NCBI GenBank assembly: GCA_011525665.1
Contig: WYAU01000003.1
Coordinates: 1 to 62,246, forward strand
DNA length: 62,246 nucleotides
Origin: Candidatus Brocadia sp.
GTDB lineage: Bacteria > Planctomycetota > Brocadiia > Brocadiales > Brocadiaceae
Direction: 5' to 3'
Shown here: positions 34,747 to 43,021 of the stretch, piece by piece
Layout of the letters: each line of letters opens with the position of its first letter
Position numbering within the stretch: position 1 is the stretch's first letter
The notes under the pieces: generated by a model
The model's database searches: none
What the model was told of the DNA's origin: nothing
What the model saw: the letters and a program-made list of their open reading frames with translations, nothing else
Made by a program: the position numbers and the translations under genes

Positions 34747-36663
34747 ATGGGAGACTTTTCAAGAAATACCTTTCAACTAACCAATATAATGCATCAATTG
34801 ATTACATGGGAACCGGTTTCGAATCCCGCACATTACGTAGGCATCAGGCTTCAGCAGGGAGTGCCTGTGTTAGATGCCGACTGGAACGAGTTGGAAGACA
34901 TTCGGCGTTCAGAACTTCTGGCCATGATCCGTTACTTTATTGGCAATGGGGTCCCCGCTGGAAATCAGGGATTTCAAATTTTATCAACGAGTGGACAAAA
35001 TAACTTTTCCGTTGCCGCAGGAATTGTCATAGTCGATGGCCTTTTGGTAATCAACCAGAACATCACAACCTACCAAACTCAACCTAACGCGGCCGGACTT
35101 CCCGCCCTGGCAACCCCGGGTGCCGACCGTACCGATATCGTTTACTTAGATACCTGGGAAAAGGAGGTCACGGGAAGTGGAGGAGGCGACCCCCGCCTTA
35201 TTGATACTCGCATTGGTATTGAAACGGCGGTGAGGGTTAAACGCGAATGGGTTGTGCGTGTTAAAGAAAACACCAACAACCTTTCTTCGATCGTTAAGGA
35301 GAAAGGACATAGCTACTTGCCACTGGCCCGAATTAATCGCCGGGCAGCGGTGGCGGTTATTACTTCGGATATGATCATTGATATGCGAAAAACCGGCATC
35401 ACGCTCGCGGAGCACATCAAAGTTCCGATTTTTGTCCAAATTGGTCTCGAGATGCTGGATGTAGCCCGTTTCGTTGTGATGCTGACAGGACTGAGAACCT
35501 CACTCTTTGCAAGACTCCGGCAGGGGCAATTGCCTCATCAGACCGCTTCGGTTCAGGATGAAAATATTTTACTCATCGCCCTGCAGGAAGTTATGAACCG
35601 CGCCCACATCGGCGAAGTGCAAACTGCCTCCCGCAACATGGACAATCAAGATGCCTTGCAATTTATGCGCAGTCTTTATGATGTGCAAAAGGATTTTCTT
35701 GGTGTTTTGGAATCCATAGGTAACGTTGCAAATGCCGCCCAGGCTTTTATCACCCAGTACAGCAAATATTTGGATGGGAGCACTGCGGACTTTATCAAGG
35801 GTCTAAAATTAGCCCTGGATAATCAGGATTTGCTGGCAGCAGTTATTGCTCAGGAAGAGCTCAACAGTTTTCTTTCAGCGCCGGTTACCAACCTGCCGGA
35901 AGGAACTGTAAACGTATTTTATAATTCGGTTATTCCATTTGAAGCGCTTACAGCCGGATCGACTTACGCCTTCACTTTCGAGGTGGAAAGCCAGGTTACT
36001 TCTCCGTTAGGGAGTGAGGAATTTAGTATCCAGGTAGCCGTCTCTGCAGCTTCGTGGACTTTCACCGTAAGTCAAAATAACGTGATTTTAACCAATCTGG
36101 GTGGCAAGACAAGCATTGCTGTTTCTGTGACTCCAAACGCAGCCGAAACACAAGCAACCCTCACAGTAACGGCCATTGCTGTTCGTAACCCTCTCGTCCG
36201 ATCGCCTCAACCAGGAATCCCCCTCCAAATCGGGGTAGAACCGCCTGTGGGAACCTTCTTTTTCTATGCGGATACACGTCTTAACGTTCAGGGTCAGCTT
36301 GAGATTCGACAGAACCATTTGACCCGAACGACAGGACGTGACATCCTGTTCAAGATCAAAAATGATAACTCCGGTGAAATTCGTACCTACCGCATTGATC
36401 ATTACATCAGCCCGAATGTCGCAGATACAACCGGTTGGAGTCCGCTTCAGGCATCTCCCGCTTCCCAGGATGTACAGGTGAATCCGAACACGACTACCGA
36501 CTATTTTGCCAAAGTCCATGGTCCTAAATCTCCGGCCCCACCCCCTCCAATAGGAACAACCGGAGAGATTGTCGCAACTGCTACGCTTATTGAAATCAAT
36601 GGCACTCCGGTCGTGGGAGGCGCTACCGTGGAGATTCGAATTAATTTTATAGTCATTGCGTAA
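34747..36663 (+). CDS. Large eCIS baseplate/fibre-associated protein (DUF6519-like)
   Basis: A 638-residue protein from ATG 34747 with GAGGA upstream. The frame also opens at 34714 without a site. The N-terminal about 220 residues (YVGIRLQQGVPVLDADWNELEDIRRSELLAMIRYFIGNGVP) match a domain widespread in eCIS loci, resembling the structural region annotated DUF6519. Residues about 230-375 are helical. Residues about 385-500 are an immunoglobulin-like repeat pair (TYAFTFEVESQVTSPLG ... ATLTVTAIAVRNPLV). The C-terminus is beta-rich and proline-rich. It follows the gpI-like gene, where the tail fibre sits, so it may be the fibre or its adaptor. No tape-measure pattern. Confidence 0.78.
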   Translation: MGDFSRNTFQLTNIMHQLITWEPVSNPAHYVGIRLQQGVPVLDADWNELEDIRRSELLAMIRYFIGNGVPAGNQGFQILSTSGQNNFSVAAGIVIVDGLLVINQNITTYQTQPNAAGLPALATPGADRTDIVYLDTWEKEVTGSGGGDPRLIDTRIGIETAVRVKREWVVRVKENTNNLSSIVKEKGHSYLPLARINRRAAVAVITSDMIIDMRKTGITLAEHIKVPIFVQIGLEMLDVARFVVMLTGLRTSLFARLRQGQLPHQTASVQDENILLIALQEVMNRAHIGEVQTASRNMDNQDALQFMRSLYDVQKDFLGVLESIGNVANAAQAFITQYSKYLDGSTADFIKGLKLALDNQDLLAAVIAQEELNSFLSAPVTNLPEGTVNVFYNSVIPFEALTAGSTYAFTFEVESQVTSPLGSEEFSIQVAVSAASWTFTVSQNNVILTNLGGKTSIAVSVTPNAAETQATLTVTAIAVRNPLVRSPQPGIPLQIGVEPPVGTFFFYADTRLNVQGQLEIRQNHLTRTTGRDILFKIKNDNSGEIRTYRIDHYISPNVADTTGWSPLQASPASQDVQVNPNTTTDYFAKVHGPKSPAPPPPIGTTGEIVATATLIEINGTPVVGGATVEIRINFIVIA

Positions 36664-36683
36664 TCATTTTATGGAGAACAGAC

Positions 36684-39323
36684 ATGAAAGCTCACATGCC
36701 AAACTATTCGCAGTTCAGTTTGCATCTTCAACGGCCATATTGCCTGATAATTTTTCTACTCTTATTTTTGACACTGCGAAATGTTTTTGCGGATCAGCCA
36801 ACGGCAGGATGTCCCTTGACAGCTGTTGGGGGCGCAGGTGCGGCGGATGATTGCTATACGGTCACCCCCCTTCCTGGTTCTGTCGCCATTGATGGTATAC
36901 TTACCGGAATGGAATGGACCGGTGCCCCTTCCAAAGACCTCAGCACCGCTGGCTTTCAGGCAAAAGCCCGTTTCAAAAGGAGCGGAAACAATCTGTATTT
37001 TTTGATTTCGGTTAACGATACAGTTTTAAATGCTTCCGATCGGATTGAACTTTATTTCGATCCTTTACATAACCATGCCACTACTACGGATGACGTAACA
37101 TTTCGCATTAAACGCGGCAATGCAGATCACCGCAAGATCACTAGTAGTGGGGATGTACCCTGGGTGCCTGGAGCAAACCTGGACATCGAAGATGACTCTA
37201 CCGGTGGCGTACCACCTGATTTTGGAGCAACAGGCTGGGCTGCAGAAGTAACGATTTCAGCGGGTGATTTGGGGATATCCGACTTGCCGGCAATTATGGG
37301 GTTTTCCTTATTGATTACAAACCAGGACACCAGTGATCAGACCTCGTGGCCTGACCCTTTCCCAGCATCGCCGGCAACCTGGGCAAATCTGAAGACACGC
37401 TATCCCATTGAGCACATGATCGTGCTGGATCAGTCCGGCAGTATGCTCGATCAAAGTAAATGGGATAATGCCAAAAAGGCCGCTAATTTTATGGCAAACA
37501 CCATGGCGATTCTTCGCGATGCAACGTATTTTGAGGACAAAATTGGTGTGATAACATTCTCCTGGAACAATGCCGCTAACACAGATCAAACAACGATTCC
37601 AAAGCCACTTGCCCTGGTTTCGGCCTTTCCTTTGGGGAACTATACCGATGCCCAACCCGCAGTTTCGCCTCCTCTACCCAATTATTACACGCCAATCGGT
37701 AAAGGTCTGGATGCGGCCTTTACTGCCCTGGGCACAGGGGCAGAAGAGACACAAAGGGTGGCGCTTTTTCTTAGCGACGGCCTACACAACCGGCCCGTAA
37801 CTGATGTACCACTCCAACCGAGTCACTTAATAAACTATGATCCTTGCGATGGAGTGGCCGGCTGGGGTATTTGCCCTGCTGGAACTGATCACCGGATACA
37901 AGTGAATACGGTTGCCTTAGGTCAGGATTGGGGGGTAGATACAGCGCTTTTGACGAATATAAAAAATCGGTTTGCTGGTCAGCAATTTGGATCGACATAT
38001 AACATTACCACAAACGTTGAAGATTTGAAGGAGTTCTTTATTCAGTCTCTCGACGACATTTACCAAATGAATTTGGCCTCTTCTGGTCCTGGTGGCACTG
38101 AATTTAGTGTCAATGCCGGTGAACGTAAACTCGTTATCATTCTTTCATGGACAAATCCTGCAGGTGCCGTAACTTTTAGTCTGCAGCAGAAAGTTAACCC
38201 CGGCGACCCGTGGAACAATGTGGCGTGTAATGTTTCTGCGGTGGAGAATGCCACGGTTGGCTATGCCATTTGCGTCGTCAACAACCCGCCTGCGGGAACC
38301 TGGCGTGCCGTTGATGGAATGGGCAATCCTTTGGCGACGGCGGATCGTCAGTTCGTTCTGCTCGATCTTAATCTTCGCGCCAGATTCGCTATCGATCAAA
38401 AAGTACATGGAACAGGTCTGGACATCATTTTGACAGCCGATCTGAATGAAGCTGGCGTTCCCGTAATCCACGATCCGGTTAACCACCCGGTCAAGGTAAC
38501 TGTTGCTATTAAGCGGCCGGGGGAGGGTTTTGGGACATACGTTTCCGTACATACCCCTGATAATTGTGAACCGCGTCCACCGTCACTTCCCCCCATTCGC
38601 AGGGATATAGATTTGTTCAGGACAGGTTTAACGACCGGTGTCTTCACAACCGCGGTTACACAGCCGCCAAATATCGATGTAAAACCGGACCGTTTTGCGA
38701 AAATTGACACGCTCTTCAAACTGTGTAATAAAGAGGGTCTGATTTATGTCGAAGACCCTGGCATAGAACTTTACGATGACGGTACGCACGGCGATGTAAC
38801 ACCAAATGATGGCATTTATACCCTTCAATTTCTGAATACCCAGTATGAAGGGAGTTATGTCTTTCGATTCAAGGCTAGTGGTGTTTCTCCATCAGGAAGC
38901 CAATTTAGCCGGGTAAAAACCATATCAGAGTATGTCCGTGTCGATGTTGACCCAAACCAGACAACTTTTGATTCCCGTATCTATCAGCAAAGTGGTAACT
39001 TTGTGGTTAGAGAGTTTTACGTAATACCACGAGATAGGTTTGGTGGGTATCTCGGACCTGGCTATCCAGATCAAATTCAGTTTTACACAGCAGGAGGTCA
39101 GTGGGCAGGCCCTGTTATCGACTATAACAATGGCATTTATTCCCGTCTGCTCAGTTACGACCAAACTCAAGGGCAGCCAGATGTGACGCCGGTAATTCAG
39201 GGTAAACCAATTAAACCCAAGCCCGGTGTGTCAGCCATCCCTTGCTGGTGGATTTGTTTAATTATCATCATTATTTTATTAATCATCATTGCGTGGTTGA
39301 TCATTCGTAGACGCAGACACTGA
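36684..39323 (+). CDS. Exported CBM9-like and von Willebrand factor A protein with C-terminal membrane anchor
   Basis: An 879-residue protein. Signal peptide about 1-36 (PYCLIIFLLLFLTLRNVFA). Residues about 60-230 fit a CBM9/DOMON-like sugar- or haem-binding sandwich (SVAIDGILTGMEW ... DRIELYFDPLHNH). The VWA domain at about 245-450 has the MIDAS motif DQSGSM (about residue 250) and a later SDG. Ig-like domains follow (about 475-800). The C-terminus has one transmembrane helix (ICLIIIIILLIIIAWLII) and a basic tail RRRRH, so the protein is membrane-anchored with its bulk outside the cytoplasm. It directly follows the last baseplate gene and may anchor the machine or recognise targets. Confidence 0.85.
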   Translation: MKAHMPNYSQFSLHLQRPYCLIIFLLLFLTLRNVFADQPTAGCPLTAVGGAGAADDCYTVTPLPGSVAIDGILTGMEWTGAPSKDLSTAGFQAKARFKRSGNNLYFLISVNDTVLNASDRIELYFDPLHNHATTTDDVTFRIKRGNADHRKITSSGDVPWVPGANLDIEDDSTGGVPPDFGATGWAAEVTISAGDLGISDLPAIMGFSLLITNQDTSDQTSWPDPFPASPATWANLKTRYPIEHMIVLDQSGSMLDQSKWDNAKKAANFMANTMAILRDATYFEDKIGVITFSWNNAANTDQTTIPKPLALVSAFPLGNYTDAQPAVSPPLPNYYTPIGKGLDAAFTALGTGAEETQRVALFLSDGLHNRPVTDVPLQPSHLINYDPCDGVAGWGICPAGTDHRIQVNTVALGQDWGVDTALLTNIKNRFAGQQFGSTYNITTNVEDLKEFFIQSLDDIYQMNLASSGPGGTEFSVNAGERKLVIILSWTNPAGAVTFSLQQKVNPGDPWNNVACNVSAVENATVGYAICVVNNPPAGTWRAVDGMGNPLATADRQFVLLDLNLRARFAIDQKVHGTGLDIILTADLNEAGVPVIHDPVNHPVKVTVAIKRPGEGFGTYVSVHTPDNCEPRPPSLPPIRRDIDLFRTGLTTGVFTTAVTQPPNIDVKPDRFAKIDTLFKLCNKEGLIYVEDPGIELYDDGTHGDVTPNDGIYTLQFLNTQYEGSYVFRFKASGVSPSGSQFSRVKTISEYVRVDVDPNQTTFDSRIYQQSGNFVVREFYVIPRDRFGGYLGPGYPDQIQFYTAGGQWAGPVIDYNNGIYSRLLSYDQTQGQPDVTPVIQGKPIKPKPGVSAIPCWWICLIIIIILLIIIAWLIIRRRRH

Positions 39324-39372
39324 TGATTAGGCTGGGGAGCGAGAATGAAATTATTTTGAAAGGTGGCGTATA

Positions 39373-39604
39373 ATGAAAATGAAATTTAGTATTTATTTGA
39401 CATGCTTTATTTCTCTGTTTTTCCTTTCGTGCGCCAAAATCGAAGTGGTCGAAATCAAATTTAACCACGATGTGACGAGTTGGAGCGATGATGCCCTGAA
39501 TATCCGCAGGGAAAAAAGCAGCGGCGGATCTCAGGTTACTGGCGCAAACTCTTGACGAAAATCTGAAGAAAAAAACAAAGGTAACATTCACAATCTCTGG
39601 ATAA
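39373..39604 (+). pseudogene. Small lipoprotein gene with a frameshift
   Basis: The first frame gives a signal peptide with a lipobox (FFLSC, Cys about 20) and ends at residue 60. Skipping one base at a run of six A (39512-39517) continues into AADLRLLAQTLDENLKKKTKVTFTISG and a stop at 39604, for 76 residues in total. The join restores a plausible helical and beta segment, so the A-run probably gained a base. A sequencing error or programmed slippage is also possible. It follows the VWA protein by about 50 bp. Function is unknown. Confidence 0.55.
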
Positions 39605-39748
39605 GGCTGATACCTTGATTGTATAAGGAATTTCAAAGGTGCGGTTGTAACACGAATTTCAGTTCGCTTGCATACCGTTATGAATTGCCGGTCGCTGTCA
39701 GGAGACGGCTCCTACCGATGGGCATTTTAACATTCAAGCCAGTGCAGG

Positions 39749-40240
39749 GTGCGTAGGACGCACCCTACTCAAGCTGCCCTTGTTGGGAGAGGCATCTTTG
39801 CCTGTCATTATCGCAAAGAGACATCTTACGATGTCAAAATTCCTCATATTTGTTCGGAATGACAAGAAAGTCGTTGGGTTTTTGTCTTTTAAAACCCAAT
39901 CTAATTTAATGGAGATCGCCCCCGGTGAGGAGATAGCACGGAAGATGCTATACAAAAGCTGAACAAATAGAATTATAAAGGTTAAAAAAACGTGGAATGT
40001 CAACCGGTAACCAAAACAAACCAATTAAATAACAAAAGGGAAAGGCCTCCTTCCGCTAAGCAGGTGTTGCCCACTCAGACCCCGGTCCATCCACTTTTGC
40101 AACTCCAACGGGCGATTGGGAACCAGGCTATAGGTCGCTGGATCCAGGCCAAACTCAAAATCGGCCATCCCGGTGATGTCTACGAGCAGGAAGCAGATCG
40201 GGTGGCAGATCAAGTAATGCGCATGCCAGAAAATACAGTT
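39749..40240 (+). repeat. Duplicated segment, copy A
   Basis: About 490 bp, spanning an upstream non-coding region and the first about 80 codons of the split DUF4157 gene. It recurs with high similarity at 41854-42343 (copy B). It starts at a GTGCGTAGGACGCACC palindrome and includes GCATCTTTGCCTGTCATTATC and later TTGCAACTCCAACGGGC. The stretch 39605-39991 holds no gene. Confidence 0.8.
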
Positions 40241-40303
40241 ATCAGCAGCCAGCCATCAGTAGTCAGAAAAGACGATGAATCTGTTCAAAGAAAACCAATC
40301 TGA
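39992..40303 (+). CDS. N-terminal targeting module of a DUF4157 cargo protein (gene split by UGA)
   Basis: A 103-residue product from a GTG. It contains VHPLLQLQRAIGNQAIGRWIQAKLKIGHPGDVYEQEADRVADQVMRMP, the pre-DUF4157 segment shared by eCIS cargo, and ends QRKPI at a UGA (40301-40303). Reading continues in the same frame: PHAKNSPCGKEEEQLRTK and on into the DUF4157 domain of the next entry. The two frames are therefore one gene of 558 codons interrupted by a single stop. Homologues have a Cys-rich stretch after QRK here, so the UGA may replace a Cys codon. With an intact stop this part alone would make a short orphan peptide. Confidence 0.7.
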   Translation: MECQPVTKTNQLNNKRERPPSAKQVLPTQTPVHPLLQLQRAIGNQAIGRWIQAKLKIGHPGDVYEQEADRVADQVMRMPENTVISSQPSVVRKDDESVQRKPI

Positions 40304-40465
40304 CCGCATGCAAAGAATTCCCCGTGTGGGAAGGAAGAAGAACAATTACGAACCAAGGCTATCTCGAAACAGATAACTCCTTTCATCCAGCACCGGAGTG
40401 AAGAGGAAAAAGTAGACCTTCGATCTGGGGGGACAAAAAGCGTTTCCTCCGAAGTTACTCCGGAC

Positions 40466-41668
40466 TTGGAGACGCGTATCACCTCTAGGAGGGGTGGCGA
40501 CCAGCTTCTTCCAGAATCTGTCCGGGCGTTTTTTGAACCCCGTTTCGGATATGACTTTAGCCAGGTACGGTTGCATACCGATACACGTGCAGCGGAGTTG
40601 GCACAGGAGGTAAATGCATTAGCCTTCACGGTAGGGCAGGATGTTGTGTTTGGGGCAGGACAGTATGCGCCGGAAACGAGTGTAGGCAAGCGGCTGTTGG
40701 CACATGAGTTGACCCACGTAATCCAGCAGGGTAATGCATGGCGAGGCACTGGCATTCAGCAAAACGCACAGCATTCATTCCCCTTGGCTGGGGTAAATGA
40801 ACCGTTTTACTCAGGTACTACATGGCAATCTTCCACCTCTCAGCCACCACGGATCACGCGCAAACCCGATGCAAACGGGTCGATCCTGCAGCGGGAAATC
40901 GTCGAAGGCTGCCTGGCGCCAAGTGAAATTCCGGGGATCACAAAGAAACAATTCGATGACTTTGGGACAATCGCGGAGATGGCGGTCACTATGGACTATT
41001 GCGCGCACATGGGCTGTGCGCCGTTCGCTACCGACTACTTTGACAGCCCGGTTGGACCTGCACCTTATATCGCCTTCCTTGCAGCACACAACCCTCATCT
41101 CACGACGAGAGATATTATAACCCTGGCTGTGTTATCGCAGATCGAGTTGAATCGGCCTGATATCCTTACCCATAAGCCGGGCCGTCAGGAGTTTGAGGAG
41201 ATCAAACCAAACTCGATCAGCGGTCGGGCTGCAGGGAGGCTCAAGGTTGGCACTTTAATTGGGTTTTACGGGATATGGTCGTTACCGTATACCCCGGGGA
41301 TTGCCTATGTTCCGACACCAGAGATCTTGCTTGCTACGGCTCCCGGGCCAATCGAGGTCTTTCTGCGCATCCAGCGTCAGACCCCCGGCTTGATCGTCTA
41401 TGATATTTGTGTCCGTGGCGATAAGACAGTTCTCACAATCGCCGCAATCATCGCTATTCTCTTGCTCGTTATCGCAATTTACTTGAGTCGAGGACGGATC
41501 CTCCGAGGCGCTCCTATTCCTGCGCCTATTCGTGTACCTGGATTTGGTTTGGGCTTAGGGATAGCTGGAATGTCCGGTACTGAAGAGCCTTCACACGCTC
41601 TTCTGGCGAAGCTTACTCTTGTCGAGTCCGGCAATCGATTTGAGTATGAAGAAAGGGAACATGGCTAG
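40466..41668 (+). CDS. DUF4157 cargo protein, C-terminal part, with effector region
   Basis: A 400-residue frame in the same phase as the preceding module; 40466 is the first in-frame start (TTG) after the stop, with no Shine-Dalgarno. The DUF4157 core is complete: SVRAFFEPRFGYDFSQVRLHTDTRA, then LLAHELTHVIQQG with HExxH (about residue 77). The effector region begins about residue 140 (REIVEGCLAPSEIPGIT) and has no recognised catalytic motif. Near its end lies a hydrophobic helix (VLTIAAIIAILLLVIAIYL), so the toxin may insert in a membrane. Without read-through of the upstream UGA the protein would lack its targeting module. Confidence 0.78.
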   Translation: METRITSRRGGDQLLPESVRAFFEPRFGYDFSQVRLHTDTRAAELAQEVNALAFTVGQDVVFGAGQYAPETSVGKRLLAHELTHVIQQGNAWRGTGIQQNAQHSFPLAGVNEPFYSGTTWQSSTSQPPRITRKPDANGSILQREIVEGCLAPSEIPGITKKQFDDFGTIAEMAVTMDYCAHMGCAPFATDYFDSPVGPAPYIAFLAAHNPHLTTRDIITLAVLSQIELNRPDILTHKPGRQEFEEIKPNSISGRAAGRLKVGTLIGFYGIWSLPYTPGIAYVPTPEILLATAPGPIEVFLRIQRQTPGLIVYDICVRGDKTVLTIAAIIAILLLVIAIYLSRGRILRGAPIPAPIRVPGFGLGLGIAGMSGTEEPSHALLAKLTLVESGNRFEYEEREHG

Positions 41669-41853
41669 AGCGATATTCAAATTAGTGTTATGGTTACTTT
41701 TGGCTATGAGTGGTAAGAGGAGGAATTGATTGATTACAATAGGTATGTCTCTCTGTTGTACCAACACGCTTGCAAGCCAAAAAGCGTTTCTCAAACGACT
41801 ACAAGCCAGTGTAGGGTGCGTCCTACGCACCATCCATACGGAGGATTGTTTTG

Positions 41854-42343
41854 GTGCGTAGGACGCACCCTACTCAAGCTGCCCTCGTTGGGACAGGCAT
41901 CTTTGCCTGTCATTATCGCAAAGAGAAATCTTACGATGTCAAAATTCCTCATATTTGTTCGGAATGACAAGAAAGTCGTTGGGTTTTTGTCTTTTAAAAC
42001 CCAATCTAATTTAATGGAGATCGCCCCCGGTGAGGAGATAGCTCCGAAGATGCTATACAAAAGCTGAGCGAATAGACTTCTAAAGGTTAAAAAACATGGA
42101 ATTTCAACAGGTAACCAAAACAAACCAACCAAATAAGAAAAGGGAAATGCATCATTCCGCTAAGCAGGTGTTGCCGACTCTGCCTCCGGTCCACCCGCTT
42201 TTGCAACTCCAGCGAACTATTGGCAACCAGGCTATGAGTCGCTTGATCCAGGCCAAACTCAGGATCGACCAGCCCGGTGATATCTGCGAGCAGGAAGCAG
42301 GTCACGCGGCGGATGAGGTGATGCGGATGCCCGAATCTGATGC
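41854..42343 (+). repeat. Duplicated segment, copy B
   Basis: Near-identical counterpart of 39749-40240, offset by about 2105 bp, with a one-base length difference just before the start codon. It covers the upstream region and the first about 80 codons of the following gene. The gap 41669-42095 also contains TGTAGGGTGCGTCCTACGCACC (about 41813-41834), a second copy of the boundary palindrome. No gene was seen in it. Confidence 0.8.
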
Positions 42344-42977
42344 GGCAATAACCCACGGGCTTTCTTCTTCGGTCCAATCTCCGGCCCTCCAGCGGTTGTC
42401 TTCCCAATGTGATGAGGAAGTGCGCGGGCAACCATTAGAGAAAAAAGGGGAAGAAAAACTTGTGCAAGCCAAAGGACTGCCTGGCCAGGCACCCAGAGAT
42501 ATTCCGCAAATTACAACCCGCATCGATGCGCTACGAGGTACCATTCAACGCCAGCCCCAGCCAGAACCGTCCAGATTTCCCAATTTCCCGGGATTCCTGG
42601 AGACGATGGAAAGAAACGTGGGCGAGAATCTCTTTAACTACGGGCATCATTTGTATCAAATTTCGGTCTTGCATCCCGATCGCCCAGACCTGTTGAAGGA
42701 GGCTTTTGCCAGATACGCACTGGGACGAAACGTGCTGGAAACGGGATTCACCTTTGCCGGATTTGAGCCAGGCACAGCAGAAAAGCTGAGTCTGGGAACC
42801 GGCATCCTGTTTAAAGGAATCAACTTTCTCAGGGAAGGAGAACTTGTTCTCGACTTCCAGTTCGATATCGGTCATGGCCTGAAACTGGAAACAAACCTTG
42901 ATCTGGCGGTAAATCCGGATGAGTATACGGAGGTCAGGAAAGTAGACGTCGGTCTGGGAGTAGTTGGGCGTTTTTGA
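42096..42977 (+). CDS. eCIS cargo protein with targeting module but no DUF4157 core
   Basis: A 293-residue protein. Residues 1-87 nearly repeat the module of the split cargo gene: VHPLLQLQRTIGNQAMSRLIQAK, then a diverged EQEAGHAADEVMRMP. The DUF4157 domain with HExxH is missing. Instead residues about 90-150 are a polar linker with SSQCDEEVRGQPLEKK. The remainder is a separate domain: FLETMERNVGENLFNYGHHLYQISVLHPDRPDLLKEAFARYALG, helical, then a beta-rich tail (LVLDFQFDIGHGLKLETNLDLAV). No enzymatic motif was recognised. The final strands resemble a small beta-sheet or pore-forming tail. It sits in the duplicated segment, so it probably arose by module duplication plus domain swap. Confidence 0.75.
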   Translation: MEFQQVTKTNQPNKKREMHHSAKQVLPTLPPVHPLLQLQRTIGNQAMSRLIQAKLRIDQPGDICEQEAGHAADEVMRMPESDAAITHGLSSSVQSPALQRLSSQCDEEVRGQPLEKKGEEKLVQAKGLPGQAPRDIPQITTRIDALRGTIQRQPQPEPSRFPNFPGFLETMERNVGENLFNYGHHLYQISVLHPDRPDLLKEAFARYALGRNVLETGFTFAGFEPGTAEKLSLGTGILFKGINFLREGELVLDFQFDIGHGLKLETNLDLAVNPDEYTEVRKVDVGLGVVGRF

Positions 42978-43021
42978 ACAGGTGAATTATCATATAATTA
43001 TTTTAAGAAAGGAGTGAAGAC

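Noticed and set aside
16436-36663. Prophage or type VI secretion interpretation
   Set aside because: No capsid, terminase, portal, replication or lysogeny genes, and no TssB/C, TssJ/L/M or ClpV. DUF4255, AAA+ and DUF4157 genes indicate an eCIS.
41726-42132. Frames on both strands within the duplicated non-coding segment, also at 39734-40024
   Set aside because: They are the translation of a repeated intergenic sequence present in both copies, with no start site and no protein similarity.
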